Assembly (NCBI GenBank): GCA_009741485.1
Contig: CM019216.1
Span: 24,279,119-24,343,118, forward strand
Direction: 5' to 3'
DNA length: 64,000 nucleotides
From: Malurus cyaneus samueli
Lineage: Eukaryota; Chordata; Aves; Passeriformes; Maluridae
Shown: piece by piece, positions 49,565 through 62,900 of the stretch
How the letters are laid out: the number at the start of each line of letters is the position of its first letter
Numbering within the stretch: position 1 is the stretch's first letter
The notes under the pieces: generated by a model
Told to the model about the DNA's origin: nothing
What the model saw: the letters and a program-made list of their open reading frames with translations, nothing else
Databases searched by the model: none
Position numbers and translations under genes: made by a program

Positions 49565-52500
49565 GCAGTGGCTTCCAGGGTCTTAACCACAAATTGAGGC
49601 AATCTTGCAGAACACATGGAGACCAAAACCAATTGAAATTATATGTCCCCATACCATTTTCTTATTAACATTTTTTCAGAGAGACCACATGGGAGCAAGT
49701 AACATAACAGAAAATTAGCATCAGCTGAACAAAATCTAACATTTTGGTTAATTTTCTTCTTTCTAGGTTTGGATTGCTGGAGTACATCCATGCAAACTCA
49801 GTGTAATTCAAAATTGTACTGATTTAGGGACTGTGTAATCTGGCATAAAAATTGTGTGATGGTGATTCTGTCTTCTTAAGGTCGGATGAGGAATAGCAGC
49901 ATTTTTTGTTCTCAAAAGACTTTGGGATCTTTAAGAAACTGCTGAGGCGAAAACTCTTGGAAGGGAACCGAAAATCTTCAGCTGAGATGAGATGGAATTA
50001 AAAACTTTTTATTAGCCTTGTGCTCACAGCTCCTCCTCAGGTCTAGCAACGAGTACAACCCTAGGTTGGAACTTTTTTTTTTTTTTAATTTAAAAGCTCA
50101 GTTGTTGAGCCTTTTCTGTAAACTGTCAGATATAGTTTGCATTTTGTTATACTTTGTCAAAGATCATGCCTTTCAAGCTCTGGGATATTCTGATTGTCAC
50201 AAAGGAAGAAGTGGATGATTCCTCATTTCTTTCAACAGAATATATTTCACTTTGTCTAATGAGTTAAAGAATAGCAGTGCCAGAAAAGCAAGAGGGATAT
50301 CATGATACAAATCAACAAATTGATACAGGAAGAACCATTAAATAAAAGGGGACTAAATATTACAATAATCTTTACAACAGAAACCGAATCTTGTCCCTTT
50401 TCCACTCTACCAAAACAGATTAAATGTCAAATTACAGCGAGAGTAGAACTACTTGGTCTGGTTTTGAGACTTCTGCGAAACATTAAACAGTTCTAGTTGT
50501 TATTTTCTTGCAAAAGTGAGGCAAGTGTTCTCCAAATGAAATTTGAATATTAATTTCTTTTCTATACCAAGGCATGTGTTTGTCCCACAGGACCAGATGA
50601 GCCAAGTTTGATTCATCTGGCCAGGAAAATCGCCTCTCAATGTCCAAGATTCATGGGAACTAATTTACACTTCTGCCCTCATGGTGCTAAAAAAAAATCA
50701 TCTATATTGTACAAGTTAACCATAGAATGATTCAGCTTTTTCACTACAGCCTAGCAAAGACCTTGAAAGAAATGATTCCTTGATTCATCTTCACAGAAAG
50801 CACATTTTAAATCCTAATTAAAATGTGAACACCCTCTTTGCCAGCCATTGAAATAATGATTAAAGAGCACAAAAATAAAAGCAGAGATAACATTATGGTG
50901 TGATTTTATCAGGAGTGCATTTTGGCATCATTTGGCCTTGGGTTATGAGTGGTTTGAGAGAGCACAATCACTTATTTTTCAAGCTTCCTGAGGCGTAAAT
51001 TTTACATCCAGACCTGTCTGACTTCTACTCCTACTTGTCTGAATTTAAATGAAAAGGAAGAAAGAATATCATTGAAAGTAGCACTTTTATAGAGTGCTTT
51101 TATTTCCAGACAACTTGTGTAACAGTTTTCAGTCTGTAAGAGCCCATGCTATATTTAAACTATGAGCAGCTTGTATTTCACATACAGTTAATGTATTTAT
51201 GTACTCTCCTTCCAAGGTAACTTGTTTGTTAAGTGTATAAAAATAAACACTCTGATATACAGAAAAACTTTTCAAAGATTTATCTATGCTGTGGTATTTA
51301 TAATGGCTTCATCTGTACATAATGTGTCTGCACATACGTTTCAACTATGTATTTTCACTATACATATTCTATGTCTGTTGCAGTAAAGTGAGTATTTTAT
51401 AGAAATGTGTATTACAAGTGAATTAATTTAGTCATCTACCCAGTTATCTACAGTGATGCAAGATCAAGTTAGGAGAATTGACAAGGAAGAAAAAATAGCA
51501 ATAATTTATTATTTTAGGAAAGCAGCTTCTACTATTAATATATCTAAGAATTCTTGCTTACCCCTCAGACTCCAATACTGATATGTAATTAGCTACTATA
51601 AAACAGAAACATTAACATCTGCTATTTTAGAAGAGAAATTAATTGTTAGGCAGACCATCCTTTCATTTGTTCAAAACTCAGCCACTCTGCCTATCATTTT
51701 CTCTCTGCAATAACTCACAAAAGGACTTTTTAAGATGCTGAATTACTATGATTTTTCAAAATGATGAAGCATTGTAATGCAAGTTATTACTGTTATTGTA
51801 ATGCAATTACCACTAATACAACTTCTGGCAATATTTAATCATTTCGGAAATGTTTTCATCACAAATGTTTTGAACACTCTGATGCAATGGACTAGAAATA
51901 TAAAGACCAGCTCAATGTGATTGTTTTCAGGAAATTGCTTGATGAAAAATACTGCTTATATGAATTTTAAATAGCTTATAGACGACAAACATCTAGGAAA
52001 TACCTTTACAATCTTCAGCATAAATTGAAGTTATGCATAATGCCTGGATGGCAAGAAAACAGATGATCTGTGATAACAGTTCAATCAAAATTGCATGAAG
52101 TCTAATGATGCTCCTAAAATGCAGCATTGTTCTCCTAAAGGCAGTTCCACCCCTGGTGTGAATTTTGGATAGATTCACTTTCTGACTGGAAACAACAGAG
52201 TTCTGGGAAATAAATGTTCCAAGAATTTAAATTTTTACTTAGTAAACAATCCACCATCAGCTACAAAACTATGGAACACCTCTGTTCACAGCCCATCAGT
52301 TCACTCTGGCTATCACTTACTGTCTCAGAAATGTAGGTGACAAAGTACTTACTCTCATTTCAGTTGAGACTCTCAGAGGCTTTGAGGTTTCTTAATCCTT
52401 AGAAAGCTCCTTCTGCTTATGTGAGATAAAGTAATGATCCCTCAAGACTCTAAACTTTGTCTCTTTGTCCATCATTGTAAGAAGGTGGATAGTCATTTCA

Positions 52501-55500
52501 TACATTTCCCTCTTATGAGAAACTCTTGGCACTATTTCTACAAGGTCCATCTTAACTGTCTGAGCCATAGAACAAAGATTTTTGCCTGGCAACAAATTTT
52601 CAGAGAATGAAATTAACAACAAAATTAATGTCTTTTGGCTAGCACATTAAACACAAATATAAAGCTGTCCTGCCTTTGGTGACCTGACAGTAATCTTTGG
52701 CACTGACAGCAGGATATTTACTTAAGATCAGCTGATTAGACAATTTCATTCTGAGGTTTAGACAATTGCATGGCACAATAAAGACAGGACCGGAGCAAGC
52801 TAGAATGTTTTCAATCCACTTTTCCCATTAACATAACTTGTGTCAACTCACCACCACTACTGAGTATATATTTTGTTTTAACCAAAGAAGGCACATGCTC
52901 CACAGCTGTGGAGAAATTATTCTCCCAGAATACCTCAGTATTTGGAATAGCAACATTTTCAGTAAACTACAGGTGCTCAGGGAAACCTTGAGAAAATAAA
53001 AAGAATATTGTTTTGACAAGAAGAGTGAAGTTTTGGAGCAAATTAAAAACTGAAAGTTGTCTGTCAGGGAGCAACAGGAGAAGTTAAGAGCATTTAGCTC
53101 GGTTATGACCACAATTTTAATGAGTCAAGCTTGTCTGAGTATAATATTACTTCAAATACTGTGTGGGAGAGACGTCTGTGCAAGTAATGATAATAAATAT
53201 AGTAATGACAAATTAGTTAAGAGGACAGATAACAGTCTTAAAAAGGCAAATATGTTTTAAGATTTATCATATTGCAGACATCAAGGCAGTTGTTGACCAC
53301 CCTGGTTAGCAGTCCCAATCACATAGTTCAGCCATAAATGAAACAGCCATGTGTTTTCCTAAGAGAAAGGTAAAGAAGAAACCCTAAAAACACACAGGTG
53401 TGTTATTCTTATTAGGTGGTAATTATTTTTAAGAGACATAAAATTATGTTTCTAAAATCAATAGAATGAAATTTGTGTACCAAAAAGCTTATACCTTAGA
53501 TGGAAATATTTTCACTCTGAGAATACCTGACTGTGGACTAATGTATTAACTCTGGTTCTACTTCAAGGAAGAAGAGAGAACTCCCATCTCTTTGGCTGCT
53601 TCTTGTGGCTGATAAAATCAGATGGAAAAAGGCTTTAGAGAAAATGCACTTGAGTTTTTAGCTCAAATTCCTTGTTATAATCTCTTTCTACTCCCTTTTT
53701 CTGCTGTTAAGAGTGACTTATTGAAGGAAAAAAATAGTTTTACTTTTTAAAAAATGCTTCCTAGGAAAAGAGGTAAAGCAGATAAATGCAACTTGAAAGA
53801 CATTTGGCAAATGCATTTCTGTTTCTCATATTAGCCTGACATTAAAATGATAATGGGATATGTCCAAAGTATCACTGAACCTCTCTTCCTGATAATATAA
53901 CTGAACAAGTTGGCAGATAATGCAGACTTAGGGCCTTCCAAAATAACGTGAATGCCTCTGAACACCTTTTACATATTCCAAAAAATATGCAAGGGAGAAC
54001 TAGCTAGTTCAAAGATAGACATCTATGTCCATCAAGTATTGCAGACATTCAGCAATTCAGACATTAAATTCATATTTGGGAATTAAAGTTTTCAAAGTGC
54101 TAAGAGAAAAAAAAGTTCTTTTAGAACAGAAAAAATAACTTAGATGGATGCTTAATTAAAGATAATTTTCTTGTACTAAAAAAAAATTGAAAATGGTCTT
54201 AAGGAGTCATAGATTGAATTGGAAAAGTAAATATGAAACATTCCTTTTCAACCAATAGTTGAGGATTTTTCTCATTTGATCTTTCTATAAGACTATTTGC
54301 ATTTATTATTTCTCCCAAGTGTTAGTGTCAATAGGGGTTTAAATCTGATGTTGAAATTAAAATATTTCTAACTAAATGCCACATCTGACATTATATGTAG
54401 CAGAGCTAAATGAAATATTTAATATAAGGCAAATCAAATCCTATGCTATAAAAAAACTGTAACAATTTAACCATTAATTTCATTATTGCTAACATTTTTT
54501 TCCATTACATTAAACATACATTCATATGCAATCAGAAAGTTAAGAATTTGTAATCATGTCTTAATGAGTGCACACGGCAAGTTATGTGGAATACACTTGG
54601 CGATTAAGAGGACGTCGTATGTTTGGCCAAGGCTTTTCATATCAAGTTAAATCAATAGTATAAATGTGAAAAACTACTTAGATCTATCTGCTAAGAAAAA
54701 TCAATATGTATCATTGCAAAAAAATTAATAGTATCCATTAAAATAAAAGCAAAAATTGCTCTTAATAATTTACAAACTAGTTAACAGGCATTGGTAAAAA
54801 TACTTACATTGTTCATAAATTCCTATGATGAAAATACACTGATTCTAAAATTTTTTGGCAATTCTTTGGCTTTAACAGCTCATCTCCCAGACACTGTCAT
54901 TGATACCACTGATAATAGTTTAAAATAGTAGCCACAAAAGTTTTAGAAGCAAGCTCACTGGAGCTTTTATTCTGGCAGAGCTTTCAATTCTAAAAAGTAA
55001 ATGAGAAATCACTTAGATCATTTTTCTGTGAAGGTCTGAAAAGAGAATTTTCAGTTCCGTTTTCCAGAGTGTAATGTTCTCTCTACTGATGTTCAAGGTC
55101 ATCTCTGGATTAGAGATAAATAGCAGGTACAAAACATTTAGCTGCGCAAAGAGATTAAAAGATTAGACAAGATGAGTGTGGAGAAACTGAGGTGAAGAGA
55201 ACTGAAAGTATCTGGTCAATCATTGAATGACAACTCAGAGTTCTGTAAAGCAATCAGCCAATACCAATAATGTTAGACCTCTACATGGACCAGTCCTCAC
55301 AGTGCTGTTGCCTGAATGCCCACTTTTTTGGGAGAATTATGTGCATCATTAATGTGTAACAGAAGTGTGTGGGGGTGGGATTCCACCACCTCTTTGCCCT
55401 TTCAAGTCCTGGAAACTGTGTCTCCTTGTATCAAGCACATCTAGGTATCCTCTCATTTGAAATTCAGGCTGAGAAAAATTCAAAACAGCCCAAACTTATC

Positions 55501-58500
55501 CAAGTCACTTTTTCAGCTAAGTTCAGGGTTCATTGAAGCCTTCACAGGCTGAAATCCACACTCTGGATTTCCTCAGAAAAAGTAGTCTGCTTTAAAACTC
55601 GACCGGCCCAGTTTACATGAGGAGCATGCTTGCATATTTATCCTGTCCAGGTCAAGATACCATTGTGGGCACTCTGTGGGGAGAAACCAAATTAAACCAT
55701 AAATATTCTCACAAACCAGAGAGTGTATGTTCTAACACACAATGATAGTCCCACTGATGGGCATATTACAGGTAAACCAGCAAATAGTACTCCTATCACA
55801 TCAGCAGCTGAACACTCAGTTTCTCAGTGCACAGCCAATCTCCTAATCTTTCCAAAATGCAGATGGAAAGAAAGAAAAGAAAATGTACTTACAGATTCCT
55901 TTCTGATCCATAGTGATGTCAGTTTTGTCTAGATCTTCAGATGCCTATGGGAATAAAAGCTGAGTACTTGATTTACTTTGAGGACTTAAACATACTCCTG
56001 CTGCTTACGGCTGTTTTCTGCATCTTGAGATTCACTTCTATTATTCTTATCTTGTTTTAAGCATCTCTTATGGTCTAAATCCACTGCAGCCCTTATTTTT
56101 GCAATACCCTTTACAAGAGCCCATGCTCTCTGCAAAGGCTCTTGTGCTCCACATTACATTTACTTGGAAGATAGAAACACTGTAGAGTTCTCTGCAGCTG
56201 CATCTCTTTCTTCTAATTTACAAACAAGGCTATTGCTGCCCGAAGATACTGCCTTGTTTCATATCTGAAGAATAGAAATGGAAGGAAGAATATTTTACTT
56301 AGGTCTGCAACCCACTATCCTCTCACTTAAACAACTAAGCAAACAAGTTTAATATTCTTACATTGTGCAATCACAGGTTGATTACCTAGAGAAAGCAACA
56401 AAGACTCTTACCTATTCTAAATGAAACCAATAGAAATGTTTCTTTATGAACTATGAAACTGAAATTTTCACTCAAACTCAGACACAATATTTTCTATTAA
56501 ACTATTTGCTGTGGAATACCTGTTTACTACTGATATTCTTGTCTCTAAATGCGATGACTACCCAATACTTAAAATTTATTTGCTGGAATTGTAATGGCAA
56601 ACTGTTTTTTTTCCTTCTCTTAGAAGACTCTTATGTGAGTTTGAGCTGTCACACAGGGGGCTGATATTTTGTAATTTATAGGAGATAAATTCTCTGGAAT
56701 ATCATAGAGAAAATGTAATTGAAGATATCCCTTAGCTATATTGCTTTACCTTGTGTTATTGGCATGCTTGCAGCCTATTCAATGTTCTTTCATCTGGCAG
56801 TGTTAATTTTAAAAGCAAATTGAATCTTTTTAAAATTCCATTTGAGTAGCCAATTAGATGCAGAAATTTTGCTTACGGCTTCTGCAAGAATCTCTATAAG
56901 GTGTCCCTATGTTAATACCTTCTCACATTGATTGCATAATGCTATATGACATTTTGTGTTAATAGGCTTTTATTAAGCTGGATTCAGAGGTTGCATCTCC
57001 TGGAGATTAAAAAAGTTGTATAAGGCAGTTTTCTCAATGGAGTGATGTTAGAAAGAATATGGTGATGGAGTTGGGAAAAGTGATAGCTTTCACCCATTTC
57101 TCAACAGGCACTTAATTTTCATAATTTTTAACTGATGTCAGACTCAAAGCAAACAAAATGGTTTCAATAAAATCAGCAAGCCTACATTTAGTTGTTATTT
57201 TAGTAGTCAACTAAAGCTGTTTTCATTCCATTGGTGACACATCTATGATTTCTTCTATTCATGAAAAGCCAGCTGTAAAATTAACTCACTTAAACATATC
57301 AACTGCAGTATTTAGCATAATGTACATTAACAAATTCATTAAACACTGTTCAAATCAACTTCCTTCTTTACATTTCAAATGTATAACTGTTCTAAACTAT
57401 ATCCCATGGATTACTTTGGGTTTCAGCATAACAGTCTTAGCTATGGTACATGGATAAAATGCTTCATTTCCTGAGACAGCAGCTGGAAGTCTGCACTGGA
57501 CATCTAAGGCCAAAGTGATACATGCAGAGCAGAAGGAAAAGACTGACAAACGAAGTAGTCAAGTAACACTCAAGGACAATTCATTGGCCCAGTTCAATGC
57601 CTGGAAAGAGTTGGGTACCTCCCAAAAATAAGGTCCCTGATACTCTGAATTGACATCACATAACGAAGTCTACATAGCTGGCTAGTAAAGTAATAGACTC
57701 TTCAAAATTATTCTTCAGGGTTTGGAACTACACAAAGATAGTTTTGGGTACAATGGATACACAGCCTGGAATATCCACCTGAGAAGCTGTAATTTGATGG
57801 ATATTAAACAATTATTTATCAGCTAGCACACATTAGCTGGCCTGTTTCACATTTTGTCATATATTCAATGTCCAAGTGTATCTGACACAAAGAAACTTTA
57901 CCTTCAAAGTCTTACTAATTAGAAACCTCAAGAGAATGGAAGGAAATAGGAAAATATTATAAATACCTTTTCTACCTGTCTTTTTCTGACTATTCTCTGG
58001 GATGATAAAGTACAACTGCTGATTAATTAGAAAACTTGGTTTCTTCTCTCACTAACATGTCTAAAGGAATTAATTTTTTTTTTGTACAGGATGTCATTAA
58101 TCAAATGACCTGAAGATTTGGATAAGTAGTTTGTTGGATATTAAAAGGGAGGGTCTTTCAAAACCAGACTACTTTAGTTTCTAGATAATCATGAGGATAT
58201 GTCAATAGAAAAAGAATTTAATATTGAGGCTTTGATTTTCAGAAGTTGGGTATGGATCCTTCTGCCTTCTTCCCCCATCCAGTATATTTTAGGCTGCTGA
58301 GAATTGTTGTTAATAGTCCAGTTTCATCTGTTTTCATAACAACTATCACCAGATAATTATATGATCATTAATGAATCATGAAGAAATGCAGCAATTACAA
58401 AATAGTAATGAAATTTGGGAAACCTAACAATTAATCAAAACTAACCATCATTATCAAGCATTACTACTCCCTGTGCCAACATGAGACACTTCTGCTGCTT

Positions 58501-59279
58501 TCTTTGAAGTAAGGCAAGATCTGTGTGGAGGAATAATACATATTCAGACAATAGACTGTCTGATGTTGCTGAGGAAAAAGCAGACAAGTTTCCTGAGGCA
58601 CGAGCCCTTACTCAAGCATGACGAAACCAAACATCTTTCTAAACTAAAACAGGCTGAAAACATTGAGTCCAAACTACCTGGCAAAAAAGTTGGCTGTTAT
58701 CTCAGAGAATAGTAACTGAGGGATAGTTGATAGGGTGGTCATTTGTGAGAAAGAAAAAAAGGATGGTAATTTATTGCTTGTGGAACTAGAAGGGACTAAC
58801 CTGGAAGGCACAGAAAATTACAGCATGTCATAAAGTTATTGTTTTTTACATCCAGTATTGTGTAGCTAATCTTAAGTACTCAGCACTGTTTTCTCCCGCT
58901 GAATCACTTTACTCCTTTGCTTAAGGAACTTCAGTCTTTCATTCCCCTATCAAGTAATTTCCATAGAGTTTCCTGTCCCCCACTGCCTTGTTTAGGTAGG
59001 ATGCAATCATTTTTTTTTTCTTTTTATTCTGTTTTGTTAGTTACATTTTTATTCTGTTTTCCTAGTTAAAGCTATGTTCCTATACAGACAGATACCTTGG
59101 TGGGGCTATTCTAAATCAGTGGGATCTTTTCTCATACTCTATACATACTGAATGTACTACTAATTTTACTTAATCTAAAATATAAATGCAATTCTTGTAT
59201 CTGGGCATGGTTTACAGTGATGATTTCTGTCTTTCAAATGGTGATTACAACTCTGTGTTCTGTATCAGCAGATATATTC

Positions 59280-59546
59280 TCAGGGACGTCCCAATTTACG
59301 TGGATAAAGCTGTTTCGGTATTAACCTGCGAAGGATGAAGATATCCTTTCCTGTCAAGAACAGCTCAGAAGAGCTTAGGAATGAAAATGCTATGCCCACA
59401 TGCCGAGATAAGTAGGGGCAGATTTTGACTGAATAAACACAGTCATATTCATACTCAACCCAGCCACGTGAATCCTCTAAGCATAGCTTCAAACTTTCTA
59501 CTTCAACACACTCCTCAGTATCCTCACCACGAATGCCCCAGGCCAC
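59280..59546 (-). other. 88-codon open frame with above-average CpG, unrecognised
   Basis: The frame encodes a Glu/Val-rich start, an aromatic Tyr/Trp/Cys middle and a Leu/Phe/Arg end. The underlying DNA (59285-59540) contains several CpG dinucleotides, which is unusual in this CpG-poor window and might indicate a relatively recent arrival. No repeat, viral or cellular family is recognised. Confidence 0.15.
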
Positions 59547-62384
59547 AGCTTTGGTTTGGGTTGAGATAGCCTACAACCTCACTAACACTCAATGCTGAGC
59601 AGCAGAAATGCTGCTGTAAAGCAAAATTTACATTGTGGGACCAGATAACCACAATGTGCATATTTTAGGAAGAATTTTTCTAAAAATATTTCAGCCCTAT
59701 GGATTGAATGCCCTATTGGCTGGCATTCATTAGATGTTCTGACAATGTGGCTCAGTTTCATTTCAAACAACTCAAATTTGCATGCTCTGATATTGGTGTG
59801 AGGCAAAGCATAGTCTATAAGAATGACTAGAGATTTATATCTGAAGTGTAATTCTGAGCTCTGGAACAGTAAGAAAGGTAAAAATAGTATGCAAATATTC
59901 CACTCTAGCTACCTGGATTTAGAACAGTAAATAGGTGATAATGAAGAGAATATTGAAGTTATGAAGATACTGAAGGTGACATTGCCATTTGATAGTAATT
60001 TCAGTGATTTGGGAGTCATTAGTTTCCCAGCTAATGAGGAACTATAACAATCATATCCTTACCCTGTCTGCTTACAAGAAGTGGCCCAATTATGAAATTT
60101 CTTTTTTTTTTTTAAACAGCAAACTTAGTTCAAATCATCCACTCTTCATAGTTTTGAAATTAATCTATTTCCAAATCAATTTTGAAAGTATTATGTCTTA
60201 AATCCAGTGGAAACAAACAGTATGAAAATTAGAAATCATTTATTTTTGAAAGGACTTTAAAAGCAGTGATTGTTTGATCTAACAAATTTTTCATGCTGTT
60301 CATCACACCGCCATAACGAAGGTGAGTAGGGGCCCAAATGCTGCATGCCCCCAGGTGAGAAAATAACCTGTCAAAGGTCTCTGTAAGGTGGGGAAGGGTA
60401 GAAAGGGGGAAGACGTTCCTAAGCCTAAAGTAAAGGGTTCTTAGAGCACTGCAAAAAAGGGGTTGACATATAGATGGACATTGACGTGTCTAAGGAAAAG
60501 ATATGGACTATATGGAGAGACCATCAGGGACACTAGGAGTGAAAACAGCTGAGGAAGGAAGAAAAGGACTGCAAGCAAATTTCTTATTCTATTTGTATCA
60601 CTGAAAGAGGAGTGGGCATTCATCTCAGCTTGTCTCTGACAGTGGATTAAGAAATGGCTATGGTCAGGAAGTTCAGCTGGTCCAAACATCAGCTTATCAT
60701 GTGATGGGATGATGTGGTTTAGGACCACTTCTGTGTTTATTTCTGCTTAGGGCTGAGTATGGATGTTCAGGATATCTGAACCTGCTCCAATTTGTCTGGC
60801 AGTGACACCTGTGATGGGTACATTTGTCCTTTCTCCCTTCGTGCAAAAAATCAGGCTACTGTGGCAACATGAAACGTCTCTGCCAAAAGACAGTGGCTAC
60901 CAGCTCATAGCCATTATTTCTGTCCAGTGCCAACCAGTCTACCTCTTACCCTTGCTGCACATATGTGACATACTGTCATAGTCTGGATATGTTTCTGTCT
61001 CATGGTGCCAGACTCTCACTCTGTCTGTAATAAAAATTTTGGAACCTGAGTTCACTACAGAAGACCTTTCAATGCAGAACATAAAAATTCTTTTTGATGT
61101 AGTACCCAATCTATATCCCTCCCTTTGATTAACTTAAAGATTTTGTTATTCATATCATCACATTTTTAATACTGCAAACAAAAAAAAATGAAGTTTTTTA
61201 GCAACCCATCTCCCAAGTATGTTCTCCTTGTATATCCATGGCAATATTACCTTTCTTGTGTTTTTTGTGTGTATCTCTGGGAATCAAAGGCAACATTAGA
61301 ATAGAAAACAGTTAACAACTGCCATATGACAGACCTGAAAGAAAACAGTTGACAACTACTGTAACTAACAGTTAACAACTACTGTGACAGACCTGAAAAA
61401 AAAATATTATTTTTCCCACAAATCAATACTGAATATTCATATTCTGAAAGTTGAAACTGCTTTAAATATATATATAAAAACTGGCAAGCCAAAACAAAAC
61501 AGCTCTCCACACATATCTGAGAAGTTTTTACAAAAAGTACAAGTTGCTTGTTTTAATGGTTCAAGAAGGGAAGATTTCATTAACAAAATGCACATTTAAT
61601 TATCTATATTTCAAATGGTATGATGCTCAAGATACAAAACTATTAAAACTCATTAGTAGAGTACAGCTGTTTTATGTGCTTTTAAACTGTAGCCTAAATT
61701 GATTGTGCCTTTTTGCCTATAAACCAGCTGTCTATTCATTCTTAAGGCATCTGTCAGGTCTTCATAGAAAAAGATAATAAAAAATGAATACAGAACAACT
61801 TTTAACTCAGAACCTTGCAAAAACATTACTTTAAAGGTATACAAAAGAAGAAAATAAGTTGTAAATCAGATAACTACAAAAAAACCCAAAAGACGACGCG
61901 CAATCTGTATGGCAACTAATTTTATGAGCTTTCAGATGACTCGTTAATCTCGGTATGTGTTGTTTTACTAATAAAAATATTTTCTTATACCTTTGTTTCA
62001 TTACAATAAGAATGACACTGTGAAAATACGAACCCCTCATTCTCCAGCAGGAATTTAAAATTTAATTATAATGTGTTACTTCAATCTTGATATTAGCCCT
62101 GAAAACAAGGCCTTGAGCCACTCAATCTTCATTAAAAAGGATTAATGGTACTTTATTAGAACATTGTTTCCCCCAGATTCCAAGCTGAGAACTTGAATCT
62201 GGTTTAGGTTCTCACAATAATCAAAACTAATTGCAAACGTGCTAGTTCAATTAATTCATACCTTTGGTTCATGGAGCTACAAGCAGGAGAGAAGGCTTTA
62301 GTTTTTATGCAAGATCATCATTATATTCTCTCTCGGCTCTTTCTTGACTGAGGAGGAGAAATAATGTGGCATGAGCCAATTTAG
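59547..62384. other. Single-copy DNA, one small tandem repeat; no gene recognised
   Basis: A GC-richer patch at 60300-61060 contains overlapping frames of up to 95 codons and ends with 'taataaaaattttgg' (61028-61042), which might be an old transposon's polyadenylation region. I cannot assign it. A tandem repeat is listed at 61304-61400. Confidence 0.45.
61304..61400 (+). repeat. Short minisatellite with ACAGTTAACAACT core
   Basis: Three copies of ACAGTT(A/G)ACAACT (about 61308, 61345 and 61369) alternate with two copies of TGACAGACCTGAAA (61327-61340 and 61385-61398). The pattern is two imperfect ~60-bp units, one with an internal partial duplication. Confidence 0.8.
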
Positions 62385-62900
62385 ATTTGAAAGCCAAGGC
62401 TAAGATGCCAAACACTTGTTTGCCAAACTATCATTTTGTGGTAATCCTTTTCCTGTTAAGCGATGGACGCCTGCTCAATAGTTTATCTATCCATTGGGTC
62501 AGGGACCACGCTGCCCAATCATATTTTGAATCTGGAAAGTTTACCCCTACTTTGTCCAGTAACCCAAAGCCTCTTTGTTGTGGAAATCTCAAAATGAAGT
62601 TGGGTGAAGGAATGGCCAATGAACAATTGCTAGAAGACTCAAATTCCTCTGTTATGGAAGACACGTGCTGGGGCTGTTTGACCCTCACCAGGCCTGATCC
62701 TGACCCATACTCATGGCCTGACACATCCCAGCTGCTCTTGGCGCTGTTCTGACCCAAACAAAATGCTAATATACACTCACACCCTCCCTCTGGTTTGGGG
62801 AAAATGAAGGTCTGCAACAAGAGTGTTTGAACTTTAGTCACAACAATTCCAGTGGTGCTCCAAAGACCTGTTCTGCCCTGAGTGCACACACCTCAGTTCC
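62385..62900. other. GC-richer patch open on both strands, possible decayed mobile element
   Basis: Frames of 121 codons (plus, 62387-62752) and 152 codons (minus, 62431-62889) overlap almost completely, so at most one could be real. The text has promoter-like and LTR-like elements ('ctatccattgggtcaggg' at 62486-62503) but no identifiable termini or target duplication. Neither translation shows a family motif. I read it as an old mobile-element remnant or unusual single-copy DNA. Confidence 0.25.

Larger units (their letters stand above)
46481..59279. other. Single-copy AT-rich DNA with possible regulatory motifs; no gene recognised
   Basis: Nearly 13 kb without a recognised repeat family or gene. 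Notable features are an octamer palindrome (47925-47941), a short hairpin and direct repeat (48712-48761), and an acidic open frame on the minus strand (49331-49564), each listed separately. Remaining frames are below 90 codons and chance-like. Confidence 0.5.

Noticed and set aside
61304..61400. CRISPR-like repeat-spacer array
   Set aside because: Only two or three imperfect units with related, not unique, spacers, in vertebrate DNA; it is a local minisatellite.
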